DNA of 64,000 nt, taken from NCBI RefSeq assembly GCF_013314895.1, contig NZ_JABTYE010000007.1, positions 161,475-225,474 of the forward strand. Reading direction: 5' to 3'. Positions 34,729 to 42,840 of the stretch are shown here, piece by piece (the first letter of the stretch is position 1; every line of letters starts with the position of its first letter). Under the pieces are notes generated by a model. That model made no database searches. It had not been told where the DNA came from and saw only the letters and a list, made by a program, of their open reading frames with translations. The position numbers and the translations under genes were made by a program. This DNA comes from Cupriavidus gilardii (GTDB taxonomy: Bacteria; Pseudomonadota; Gammaproteobacteria; Burkholderiales; Burkholderiaceae).

Positions 34729-36030
34729 TCAGGCCGCGGCGATGTCCCGCACGGCGCGCGCGAACAGCTCTGCAGGCGGCACGAACAGGCCACGGCCCAG
34801 CAGGCCCAGTTCGCCTGCGGCATCGATCATGGCGATCGCGGTCAGCGGCTCGCGACCCGGTGCCACGCTCGCGGCATCGAGACCCACGGGCAACCCTCGC
34901 GGTGCCAGACCCGGATGCCGGCCGGCGAGCAAGGCGCCGGGACGCTGGCGCCAATCGGCCGGCAGCCAGGGCGCCAGCACGTCGGCGATCTCCGGCGCGC
35001 CAGACAGCGCCTGTCCGCCGCAGCCCAGCGCGTCGATCACCCCGCTGTCGCCCACCACCGGCAAGGCGCTGGCCGCGGCCGCCGATGTGTTCAGCGGCGG
35101 CCCGGCGGGCGCGGACGCCGGCACGGCATGCCAGCGATCTGGCTGGCCTGCGAGACGGATGCCGATCCGCTCGCCATTGCCGGCCAGCGCCACGACCAGG
35201 GTCGAGGCCCCATCGCGGCCGCCATCCGCGGCGCGGCCGAGCATCAGATGGCAGGCCGCCATCCACACCGTCAGAAAGAACAGCGGCGTCTGGCGCAGCA
35301 TCTGGGCGACTGCGTACACGTCGTCGCCATCCCCGGCGTGCCGCGCCCCATCGCGGCTTGCGTCCAACGCCGGCAACAGCCGCTCGCACAAGGCCGTGTT
35401 GGCCGCAGTGGTACGCGCATGCAGATCGTCGCCGCCGGCCAGTCCGGCTGCCGCCAGCGGCAGCAACGGCAGCGGCCCGGCGGCCAGCACGGCGTTCAGC
35501 CGGCGCGCCAGCGGGCCGTCGCGCCACGCCAGCCTGGGCAGGATGGCCGGATCCCGGCTGCCGAAGCGCAATTGCGGTCCCGCACCGCTGCCGAGCAGCG
35601 ACCACGCCCGGGCACCAGCGGCTTGGTCGACCCGAGCGGACTGCGCGTCGGGAGCCGCCAGATCGACGACCTCTACCAGCGCCGACGAAGGCGAGATCAG
35701 CGCCGCGAGCGGTGTCACCGCGCCGAAGTCCTGGGCGGGCCGCAATGCCACGCGGCCGGAGGCGATCAAACGCTCCGCCGCCGCGACATCGCTGGCCCAG
35801 CCCTCGTGCAGGCAACACAGTACGGCCGAAGCCAGCAACGGCTTCGGTGGCCGGCACGGGTCCGTCAACGGCGGGCCGGCGTGCAGCAGCGTATGGTGGT
35901 CCAGGTCCAGGGCCAGCGCCTCGCGCGCCGGCCTGACCGCGGTCCAGGCGGGTTGCACCGAGGTCAGCCGCGCCAGCACGCGGGCATTGGCGGCCCGGTG
36001 GGCCTCTTCATTCGGATCGATCGCTTGCAT
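34729..36030 (-). CDS. DUF1116 family protein (YlbE/AllG-like)
   Basis: This 433-residue DUF1116 protein has no signal or membrane anchor. Recognisable features are NARVLARLTSVQPAWTAVRPAREAL near the start, then GPPLTDPCRPPKPLL, CERLLPAL, RQTPLFFLTVWMAACHLM and the ending GRGLFVPPAELFARAVRDIA. In E. coli the DUF1116 protein YlbE is encoded with FdrA in the allantoin/oxamate region and has been linked to a multi-protein oxamate carbamoyltransferase. No fdrA-like gene is present here. It ends an operon of amidohydrolase, molybdenum hydroxylase and Liv transporter genes, 18 bp after livF, so a late step of an amide- or carbamoyl-forming degradation pathway is a reasonable guess. Confidence 0.8.
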   Translation of the reverse strand: MQAIDPNEEAHRAANARVLARLTSVQPAWTAVRPAREALALDLDHHTLLHAGPPLTDPCRPPKPLLASAVLCCLHEGWASDVAAAERLIASGRVALRPAQDFGAVTPLAALISPSSALVEVVDLAAPDAQSARVDQAAGARAWSLLGSGAGPQLRFGSRDPAILPRLAWRDGPLARRLNAVLAAGPLPLLPLAAAGLAGGDDLHARTTAANTALCERLLPALDASRDGARHAGDGDDVYAVAQMLRQTPLFFLTVWMAACHLMLGRAADGGRDGASTLVVALAGNGERIGIRLAGQPDRWHAVPASAPAGPPLNTSAAAASALPVVGDSGVIDALGCGGQALSGAPEIADVLAPWLPADWRQRPGALLAGRHPGLAPRGLPVGLDAASVAPGREPLTAIAMIDAAGELGLLGRGLFVPPAELFARAVRDIAAA

Positions 36031-36048
36031 TGCCGCCCTCGCCTGCGC

Positions 36049-36837
36049 TCACATGCCCATATAGGCGTGCCGCACGCGCGGATCGTCGGCCAGCAGCCGC
36101 GTTTCCCCGGCGAGCGACACGCGTCCGGTCTCGACCACGTTGGCATGGCGGGCCAGCTCGAATGCCGTCAGCACGTCCTGCTCGACCAGCAGGATGGTCA
36201 GCCCGGCGCGGTTGATCTGCAGCAGCGCCTCGCCGAGGTTCTCGACGGCGCGCGGGGCCAGCCCCAGCGACAGCTCGTCGATCATCAGCAGCTGCGGGCG
36301 CGACATGATGCCCCGGCCGATCGCGCACATCTGCTGCTCGCCGCCGGACAGCGTGGTGGCATCCTGCTTCTGGCGCGTCTTCAGGATCGGAAACATGGTG
36401 AAGACGAAGTCCAGATCGGCCTCGATATCGGCACGGCTGTCGCTGCGCAGATAGGCGCCCAGCAGCAGGTTGTCGCGGATCGACAGGCCGCGAAACAGCC
36501 GCCGCCCCTCGGGCACATGCGCGACGCCGGCGCGCAGCATCGCGTCGGGACTGGCGCCGGTCATGTCCTTGCCGGCAAACGTCAGCCGGCCGCCGGTGGG
36601 CTTGACCATGCCGGAGATGGTCCGCAGCAGCGTCGACTTGCCGGCGCCGTTGGAGCCGACGATGCAGGTTATCTCGCCGGCCGGGACCCGCAGGTCGATG
36701 CCCCACAGCACCTGCACGTCGCCGTAGCCGGCACGCAGGCCGGCGATTTCGAGCAGCGGCGTGTTGGCGGGCGCGGCCAGGCCGGTCGGCACCGCACTGG
36801 CGCGGGCACCTCTGGCGGCGGTGGTCTGGACGTTCAT
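36049..36837 (-). CDS. livF: Liv-type ABC transporter ATP-binding protein (LivF), second system
   Basis: This is a 262-residue nucleotide-binding subunit. An Ala/Thr-rich N-terminal extension of about 28 residues precedes LLEIAGLRAGYGDVQVLWGIDL. Walker A is GSNGAGKST, the LivF hallmark is AHVPEGRRLFRGLSIRDNLL, the signature is LSGGEQQMCAI and Walker B is LLMIDELSLGLAPR. It overlaps livG by ATGA and is followed by the DUF1116 gene. It serves the transporter encoded at 36.0-40.7 kb. Confidence 0.88.
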   Translation of the reverse strand: MNVQTTAARGARASAVPTGLAAPANTPLLEIAGLRAGYGDVQVLWGIDLRVPAGEITCIVGSNGAGKSTLLRTISGMVKPTGGRLTFAGKDMTGASPDAMLRAGVAHVPEGRRLFRGLSIRDNLLLGAYLRSDSRADIEADLDFVFTMFPILKTRQKQDATTLSGGEQQMCAIGRGIMSRPQLLMIDELSLGLAPRAVENLGEALLQINRAGLTILLVEQDVLTAFELARHANVVETGRVSLAGETRLLADDPRVRHAYMGM

Positions 36838-37628
36838 CGGCTGGCCTCCGCGGTCGTGTTCGTGGTGGGCATCGCGCCCGCGCCATGCGCCGCCTGGCGC
36901 GCGGCAAACTTGCTGCCCAGATAAGCCTCGATGACCCGAGGATCGCGGATGACCGCCTGCGGCTCGCCCTGCGCGATCAGCTCGCCCTGATGCAACACCA
37001 GGATGCGCTGGCTCAACGACATCACGACCTTCATCAGATGTTCAATCAGCAGGATGGTGACGCCGCGCGCCGCGATGGCGCGCATCAGCGCCAGCGCCTG
37101 GTCGATCTCGGCGCTGTTCAGCCCCGCATTGACCTCGTCGAGCAACAGCAGGCGCGGCCGCATCGCCAGGCTCTTGGCGAGTTCCAGCCGCTTGCGCGAC
37201 GGCAGCGTCAGCGCGGTGGCCGGGCGCCGGGCCTCGTGCGCCAGGCCGACGAATTCCAGATGCTCCATCGCGTCGCGCTCGGCCTGCGCCATGCTGGCCG
37301 CGTGGCCGGCGAACAGCGCGCCGGCGCACACGTTCTCGAGCACCGTCATCTGCGGAAACGGCTGCACGATCTGAAAGGTCCGCGCCAGGCCGCTGCGCGC
37401 CGCCTGCCAAGGGCGCTGCGCCGTGACGTTGCGTCCGCGGAACACGACGGCGCCGCCGTCGGCCCGCACCACGCCGGTGATCAGATTGACCAGCGTGGTC
37501 TTGCCCGCGCCATTCGGCCCGATCAGCCCGACGATCTCGCCTTCCTCCAGCGCGAAGCTGACCTGGCGGGTCGCGTGCAGCCCGCCGAAATGCTTGTCCA
37601 GTGCCTGGACCTCCAGCAGCTTGCCCAT
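36834..37628 (-). CDS. livG: Liv-type ABC transporter ATP-binding protein (LivG), second system
   Basis: This is a 264-residue nucleotide-binding subunit. Walker A is GPNGAGKTT, LivG-type GLARTFQIVQPFPQMTVLENV follows, Walker B is LLLLDEVNAGLNSAE and the switch His is in LLIEHLMKVVM. The signature reads LTLPSRKRLELAKSL, degenerate as in many LivG proteins. Its ATG overlaps the livM stop by one base (TGATG), and its stop overlaps livF. Confidence 0.88.
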   Translation of the reverse strand: MGKLLEVQALDKHFGGLHATRQVSFALEEGEIVGLIGPNGAGKTTLVNLITGVVRADGGAVVFRGRNVTAQRPWQAARSGLARTFQIVQPFPQMTVLENVCAGALFAGHAASMAQAERDAMEHLEFVGLAHEARRPATALTLPSRKRLELAKSLAMRPRLLLLDEVNAGLNSAEIDQALALMRAIAARGVTILLIEHLMKVVMSLSQRILVLHQGELIAQGEPQAVIRDPRVIEAYLGSKFAARQAAHGAGAMPTTNTTAEASR

Positions 37629-38629
37629 CAGCGCACCTCCGTCGCGGCGGCGCGCCCGGCGCGCGAACCGATTGCCGACTTGATGCGGGACAGCCGGCCG
37701 CGATAGTCGATCTTCAGCAGCCCCCCGGGCAGGAAGAAGATCAGCAGCACGATCACCACGCCGAGAATCGCCTGGTGGTAATCGAGAAAGCGCGCCCAGA
37801 TGGTTTCCTCCATCAGCACGAAAGCGGTGGCGCCGACCAGCGGCCCATAGACGGTGCCCAGGCCGCCCAGCATCGCCATCACCGGCACCTTCAGCGTCAG
37901 CAGGATGCCGAACGCATCGGTCGGCGCGATATACGAGACCCACGACGCGTAGATCGCGCCCACGGTGCCGCAATAGACCGCCGACAGCGTATAGGCCGCG
38001 GTCTTGTAGCGGTTGGTGTCGATGCCCACCATATCGGCGGCCTCCTCGTTCTGGCTGATGCAGCGCAGGCCGAAGCCCAGCCGCGAGCGGTCGACTGCCA
38101 GCGTGGTGGCCCACGCGCACAGCATCACCGCAAGCATCGCGTACAGGAAGACCCGCCCGGCGAAATCCGGCCCGCCGCTCAGAATGCGGATGTTGAGCCC
38201 GTCACCGCCGCCGGTCACATCGACCCACAGCGAGGCGACCATGCGCAGCACCTCGACCAGCGTGATCGAGCCGATCGCGAAGTAATGGCCCTTCATCCGC
38301 AGGATCGCGCCGCCCAGCAGCGCGGCGAACAGGCTGACGAACACGGTGGCGCCGAGCCAGGCGAGCACCATCGGCACGCCCGCGTTCTGCAGCAGCCCGC
38401 CGACGTAGCTGCCCAGGCCGACAAAGGCCGCGGTCGAGAACGAGGGATAGCCGGCATAGCCGCCGATGAAGTTCCACGACAGCGCCAGCGCCCCGTACAT
38501 GCAGACGAAGGTGGCGAGCCGCACGAAGTAGTTGTCGGCGAGGAAGGGCATCGCGGCCAGCAGCAGCACGCCGCCGGCGAACAGCAGATGGGCGCCGCGC
38601 GCGCGGAAACGGGAACGTTTGACGTTCAT
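37628..38629 (-). CDS. livM: Liv-type ABC transporter permease (LivM), second system
   Basis: This 333-residue inner-membrane permease has about nine or ten hydrophobic segments. The LivM-type block reads ALSWNFIGGYAGYPSFSTAAFVGLGSYVGG (about residues 48-78), and the EAA-like coupling region reads VPVMAMLGGLGTVYGPLVGA. The C-terminus has the usual amphipathic YRGRLSRI. It overlaps livH by ATGA. Unlike the transporter at 26.4-31.2 kb, the two permeases are separate here, so the two liv systems are not recent duplicates. Confidence 0.88.
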   Translation of the reverse strand: MNVKRSRFRARGAHLLFAGGVLLLAAMPFLADNYFVRLATFVCMYGALALSWNFIGGYAGYPSFSTAAFVGLGSYVGGLLQNAGVPMVLAWLGATVFVSLFAALLGGAILRMKGHYFAIGSITLVEVLRMVASLWVDVTGGGDGLNIRILSGGPDFAGRVFLYAMLAVMLCAWATTLAVDRSRLGFGLRCISQNEEAADMVGIDTNRYKTAAYTLSAVYCGTVGAIYASWVSYIAPTDAFGILLTLKVPVMAMLGGLGTVYGPLVGATAFVLMEETIWARFLDYHQAILGVVIVLLIFFLPGGLLKIDYRGRLSRIKSAIGSRAGRAAATEVR

Positions 38630-39489
38630 TGGTAGCCTCGCTTGCCGATCAGCCCGGTGGGCCGCGTCATCAACAGCACCAGCATCAGCAGCGAGCCGAC
38701 CAGGATCGCGCTCTGGGCGCCAAGAAAGTTGCCCGCCACGCTCTCGATCAGCCCCAGCGCAAGGCCGCCGACCAGCGCCCCCGGCACCGTGCCGAGCCCG
38801 CCAATCACGCAGATCACGAAGGCCTTGCCGAGCAGCAGGCCGGTGATATTGGTGGTGATCGGGAACACCACCGACATCAGCACGCCGCAGGCGCCGGCCA
38901 TCAGCGCGCCGATGCCGAAGGTGATCGCGTAGACGCGGCCGACGCGAATGCCCATCAGCGTGGCGGCGTCGCGGTCCATCCGCACCGCGACGATGGCGCG
39001 GCCGATGCGCGAGCTGCGCAGCACCAGATAGAGCAGGCCGGTCATCGCCAGCGCCAGCAGCATCGCCAGCAGCCGGTCGTTCGGCACGATCACGCCGCCC
39101 AGATCCAGCCGCCCGAGGTCCAGGGAGATCCTTCGCGGCGTCGCGTCGAACCACAGGTTCATCAGGTTGTAGAGGATCATGTCCAGGCCGAAGGTCAGCG
39201 TCAGTGTGGTCAGCACCGGTTGCGACACGACCCGGTTGACCAGCCCGTACTGCAGCAGAAAGCCCAGCACGAACAGCCCCGCCGACACCGCCAGCAGCAT
39301 CACGAAGGGGCTGACTTGCCAGTGCAGCCAGGCGAAGTAGGCCAGATAGCCGCCCAGCACGATGAACGACCCGTGCAGCATGTTGATGACGTTCAGCACG
39401 CCCCAGACCAGCGAAAAGCCGACGGCGATGCAGGCGTACAGCGCGCCAAGCATCAGGCCGTTGACGACGATTTGTGCGTAGAGGCTCAT
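38626..39489 (-). CDS. livH: Liv-type ABC transporter permease (LivH), second system
   Basis: This 287-residue permease begins YAQIVVNGLMLGALYACIAVGFSLVWGVLNVINMLHGSFIVLGGYLA, the standard LivH start. The coupling region is VICVIGGLGTVPGALVGGLALGLIES, near the C-terminus. About eight membrane segments are expected. It follows the binding-protein gene by 24 bp and overlaps livM. Confidence 0.88.
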   Translation of the reverse strand: MSLYAQIVVNGLMLGALYACIAVGFSLVWGVLNVINMLHGSFIVLGGYLAYFAWLHWQVSPFVMLLAVSAGLFVLGFLLQYGLVNRVVSQPVLTTLTLTFGLDMILYNLMNLWFDATPRRISLDLGRLDLGGVIVPNDRLLAMLLALAMTGLLYLVLRSSRIGRAIVAVRMDRDAATLMGIRVGRVYAITFGIGALMAGACGVLMSVVFPITTNITGLLLGKAFVICVIGGLGTVPGALVGGLALGLIESVAGNFLGAQSAILVGSLLMLVLLMTRPTGLIGKRGYQ

Positions 39490-39513
39490 GGCGGTGGCTT
39501 CCGGCAGTTCGCG

Positions 39514-40707
39514 TCAGCGCACGGCGACGAGGTTGGCCTGCTTGACGGCCTGCGGATACAGCACGGCGACCTTGCCCGACTGGACCTGGATGATCGGCAG
39601 GTCCCGCCCGGCATTCATGCCGTTGGGGCCGAACTTGATCGGGCCGTAGAACGTCATCGTCTCGAGCGATGCCAGCGCGTCGCGCACCTTGGCGCCCTGG
39701 GTGGTGCCGGCCTTCTCGATGGCCTTCTGCAGGGCGATCAGCGCGGCCGCGGCGGACGCGTGCACATAGTCGGGATCATGCTTTTCGCGCGCGACGAATT
39801 CATCGTAGAAGGCCCTGGTCGAACCGAACACGTCGTCGGCCTTGTATTGCGAGGACTGATGCCACCAGGTCGCGCTGCTGACGTTGTTGGCCAGCGGGCC
39901 CAGCGCGTCGATGAACTCCTGGTAGGCCGGCCCGGTGATCATCGTGATGATCGGCGCGGTGGTTCCCAGGTCGGCCATCTGCTTGCGCACCAGGATCAGA
40001 TCCTTGGTATAGCCGGTGATGTAGATCCAGTCGGCGCCCGATGCCTTGATGCGCGACAGCGATGCCGAGTGGTCGAGCGCGCCCACCGGGAAATACTCGT
40101 TGTGGACGACCTTGAGGCCGGCCTTCTCGGCATGCGCCTTCATCGTCGCGGCCATCGAGCGCGGGAACACATCCTCGCGGCCCAGGATTGCGATCTTCTT
40201 GACTGCCGGCATCTGCGCGGTGAAGGTGCGGATCATCGAGTCGACCAGGCCGCCGTTCGGCGCCAGCGTGCCAAACAGGTATTTGTAGCCCTGGTCGAAC
40301 ACCGACTCGGACGATGCGGCGGACGCCATCACCGGTACGCCGTAGCGCTCGGCCACGCCCGCTACCACCTTGGTATGCCCGGAGCCGAACGGCGCGGTCA
40401 GGAATTCGACCTTGTCCTGCGTGATCAGCTTCTCCGCCATCTGCTGCGCGCGCTTCTCGTCGGACTGGTAGTCGTAGGTGATCAGCTCGACTTTGCGCCT
40501 GGTGCCGCCGACGCTGATGCCGCCGGCGGCATTGACCCGCTTGAGCCACATGTCGTAGGCCACCTGCTGCTTCTTGCCTTCGTCGGCCAGGCCCCCCGTC
40601 AGCGCCAGCGGCGCGCCGATGCGGATGGTGGACTGGGCGTGGGCCAGCGCGGTGGCGCCCATCAGGAGCGCGGACAGCAGCGCGGTACGGAACAGCTTGG
40701 GGGTCAT
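39514..40707 (-). CDS. periplasmic substrate-binding protein, second Liv-type system
   Basis: This 397-residue type I binding protein has a signal peptide (MTPKLFRTALLSALLMGATA start, cleavage after ALAHAQ about residue 25) and the mature start STIRIGAPLALTGGLADEGKKQQVAYDMW. The ligand pocket region includes AASSESVFDQGYKY. The operon context (amidohydrolase and molybdenum hydroxylase upstream, permeases downstream) argues that it captures the substrate or a precursor used by those enzymes. GAGG stands about eight bases before the ATG. It lies 58 bp after coxG. Confidence 0.85.
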   Translation of the reverse strand: MTPKLFRTALLSALLMGATALAHAQSTIRIGAPLALTGGLADEGKKQQVAYDMWLKRVNAAGGISVGGTRRKVELITYDYQSDEKRAQQMAEKLITQDKVEFLTAPFGSGHTKVVAGVAERYGVPVMASAASSESVFDQGYKYLFGTLAPNGGLVDSMIRTFTAQMPAVKKIAILGREDVFPRSMAATMKAHAEKAGLKVVHNEYFPVGALDHSASLSRIKASGADWIYITGYTKDLILVRKQMADLGTTAPIITMITGPAYQEFIDALGPLANNVSSATWWHQSSQYKADDVFGSTRAFYDEFVAREKHDPDYVHASAAAALIALQKAIEKAGTTQGAKVRDALASLETMTFYGPIKFGPNGMNAGRDLPIIQVQSGKVAVLYPQAVKQANLVAVR

Positions 40708-40765
40708 GGAATACCTCGTCAGGGGACAGGTCTTGCGGGAGCGAATCAAGGAAGGGACGGCGAAG

Positions 40766-41452
40766 TCAGCGGCGGCCGAACGACAGCCACTGGCGCAGGC
40801 GGGCCCACAGCGCGGGCCAGAACAGCGCACTGAGGTCGAGCGGCGCGTTGGCTGGCGCGTTCTCTGGCGCGTTCTCTGGCGCAGTGGCCTGCGCCTGCCT
40901 CGACGGCGCAGGCGCCGTCTCGACAAAGGCGGGCGGCTCGGCCACGGCGACGGCAGCCACCGTCGGCGCTGCCGGAGCGGCCGGGCCGGCCTCGGCCTCG
41001 AGCTTGCGGCGCAAGTTCGCGGCAAAGGATTCGGTCAGCCGGCCGGCCAGTTCCCGGACGATGCCGCCGCGCGAGAACTGCGCCAGGCTCCCGGCGATCG
41101 CGTAGTCGACCGCGATGTCGACGCGCGTCGCCGGGTGGCCGGACGCGTCCTCGACGTCGTGCAGCGAGAATGCCGCCTCGCCCTTGACGCGCGAGCCGCT
41201 CTTGCGGTCCGCGCCGGTGCCGGTCACCGCGCCGCGATAGTCGGCATCGTCCAGGCGCATCTCCCCTTCGCCGGCGAATGCCGCGACGATCGGCCCAAGC
41301 TTGACGGTCATCGTCAACGGCAGCCGGCCATCCTGCGGCGGCGCCGACAGCGAGGCGCCGGGCAGGCAGGCGACCACGCCTTCGGTATCGTGAAAGCAGC
41401 GCCATACCGCGTCGCGCGCGAATGGCAGCAGAAAGGTCTGTTGGAGTTCCAT
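40766..41452 (-). CDS. coxG: CoxG-like SRPBCC protein
   Basis: This is a 228-residue member of the CoxG family. The N-terminal about 150 residues form the SRPBCC fold (FLLPFARDAVWRCFHDTEGVVACLPGASL, then KLGPIVAAFAGEGEMRLDD and GGIVRELAGRLTESFAANLRRKLE). An Ala/Pro-rich linker contains the repeat ENAPENAPANAP, encoded by a 12 bp triplication (40842-40877). A short C-terminal hydrophobic/amphipathic segment (LFWPALWARLRQWLSF) probably anchors it to the membrane, as CoxG recruits CO dehydrogenase to the membrane in Oligotropha. It follows coxS by 63 bp and should link the molybdenum hydroxylase to the respiratory chain. Confidence 0.83.
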   Translation of the reverse strand: MELQQTFLLPFARDAVWRCFHDTEGVVACLPGASLSAPPQDGRLPLTMTVKLGPIVAAFAGEGEMRLDDADYRGAVTGTGADRKSGSRVKGEAAFSLHDVEDASGHPATRVDIAVDYAIAGSLAQFSRGGIVRELAGRLTESFAANLRRKLEAEAGPAAPAAPTVAAVAVAEPPAFVETAPAPSRQAQATAPENAPENAPANAPLDLSALFWPALWARLRQWLSFGRR

Positions 41453-41515
41453 GCGGGGATCGGCCTCTTTTATCGCGTCGGTCGCGTGCGTCGTGTCGGT
41501 TCTCGTGGGTTCCGA

Positions 41516-42013
41516 TCAGGTGCGGTTCGCCGCGCCGGCGGCCTTGCGGGCATCGAGCACGTTGCGTATCGCCCGCACCAGACCGACGTAACCGGTGCAG
41601 CGGCACAGGTTGCCGGCAAGCTCGAGGCGGATGCGCGCATCGTCGGCATCCGGCAGCCGCAGCACGATGTCGCGCGCGGTGGCCAGCATGCCTGGCGTGC
41701 AATAGCCGCATTGCAGCGCGTGTTCGGCGCTGAAGGCTTCGCGCAGCTGCGCCATCACCGGGTCGGCATCGAAGTCTTCGATGGTGCGCACCTCGGCGCC
41801 TGCGCAGCCGACCGCCAGCACCGTGCAGGAGCGCGTCGGCACGCCGTCCACGTGCAAGGTGCAGGCGCCGCAGACGCCCTGCTCGCAGCCGAGATTGGTG
41901 CCGGTCAGGTTCAGCTGCTCGCGCAGGAAGTCGGCCAGATGCGTGCGCGGCTCGACGGCGGCGCTGACGCGCTCGCCGTTGACGCGAAGTTCGACAGGCA
42001 TGGGGGATGTCAT
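41516..42013 (-). CDS. coxS: molybdenum hydroxylase small subunit, two [2Fe-2S] clusters (CoxS-like)
   Basis: This is a 165-residue iron-sulfur subunit. The first cluster motif is CEQGVCGACTLHVDG (about residues 44-58) with a Cys in RSCTVLAV. The second is CGYCTPGMLAT and CRCTGYVGLV. The start at 42013 gives an ATGA overlap with the preceding coxM-like gene; an internal ATG lies at 42001. It transfers electrons from the molybdenum site of the L subunit to the FAD of the M subunit. The family covers CO dehydrogenase, quinoline, caffeine and aldehyde oxidoreductases, so it does not identify the substrate. Confidence 0.88.
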   Translation of the reverse strand: MTSPMPVELRVNGERVSAAVEPRTHLADFLREQLNLTGTNLGCEQGVCGACTLHVDGVPTRSCTVLAVGCAGAEVRTIEDFDADPVMAQLREAFSAEHALQCGYCTPGMLATARDIVLRLPDADDARIRLELAGNLCRCTGYVGLVRAIRNVLDARKAAGAANRT

Positions 42014-42840
42014 GCGCCCTCTCCGGTAAAGGCCGCCAGCGCGGCCGCGGCACGCCGCAGCGCGACCGCGTGCAGCTGGTATTCGTGCGTGCCGGGTTCG
42101 AGCCCGGCCGCGCACAGCTGGCGATGCGCCAACGCTTCGTCCCAGCGATCGATCAGTTCGCCGGCATCGTCGATCACGAAGGGCGCGCCGTCGATGGCGC
42201 CGATCACCGCGCGACGCGAGCCCTGCGCGGCGTCGTCGACGAAGCCGCAAATCGCTTCGGCGAATTCGCCCGGCTTGCGGTTGACCTTGTAGTAGCTCCA
42301 GCGCGCGCCGGGGCTCAGCCGTTTGATGCTGACCGCGAGCAGCACTTCGTCTTCGGCCAGCGCCGTGGTGAACGCGCCGGCCATCCAGTCGCGCTGCGCG
42401 ACCTCGCGCTCGCCGCGCGGGCCGGCCACGATGCAGGTGGCGTCCAGCAACGCCATCGCGTTGATCCAGTCGGCGGCAGGGTCGGCATGGGCCAGGCTGC
42501 CGCCCAGCGTGCCGCGGTTGCGCACGGCCCGATAGGCGATGCCGCGCGCGACCCACGGCATCAGGCCGCGGCTGGGGTCGGGCACGCGCCCGTCCTCGAT
42601 CTCGGCATGCGTGATGCCCGCGCCGAGCCGTACCGACGCGCCGTCGTCGCGGCATCCGCGCAAGGCGGCGATGCCGCGCAGATCGATCAGCTCGGTGGGC
42701 TGCGCGAGCCGCAGGTTCAGCATCGGTCCAAGCGACTGGCCACCACCGACGGCCTTGGCAAAGCCCTCGCCGGCCGCCAGCGCGGCAACGGCCGAGTCCA
42801 CGGTGTCGGGCCGCCGATAGTCGAACGGTGCCGGCTTCAT
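42010..42840 (-). CDS. coxM: molybdenum hydroxylase FAD subunit (CoxM-like)
   Basis: This 276-residue FAD-binding subunit has the two classic pyrophosphate-binding motifs, AVGGGQSLGPMLNLRLA (about residues 30-46) and RNRGTLGGSLAHADPAAD (about 105-122). Length is slightly short of CoxM (about 288). It overlaps both neighbours by ATGA, so L, M and S are translationally coupled in that order. This differs from the coxMSL order of true CO dehydrogenase operons. Confidence 0.88.
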   Translation of the reverse strand: MKPAPFDYRRPDTVDSAVAALAAGEGFAKAVGGGQSLGPMLNLRLAQPTELIDLRGIAALRGCRDDGASVRLGAGITHAEIEDGRVPDPSRGLMPWVARGIAYRAVRNRGTLGGSLAHADPAADWINAMALLDATCIVAGPRGEREVAQRDWMAGAFTTALAEDEVLLAVSIKRLSPGARWSYYKVNRKPGEFAEAICGFVDDAAQGSRRAVIGAIDGAPFVIDDAGELIDRWDEALAHRQLCAAGLEPGTHEYQLHAVALRRAAAALAAFTGEGA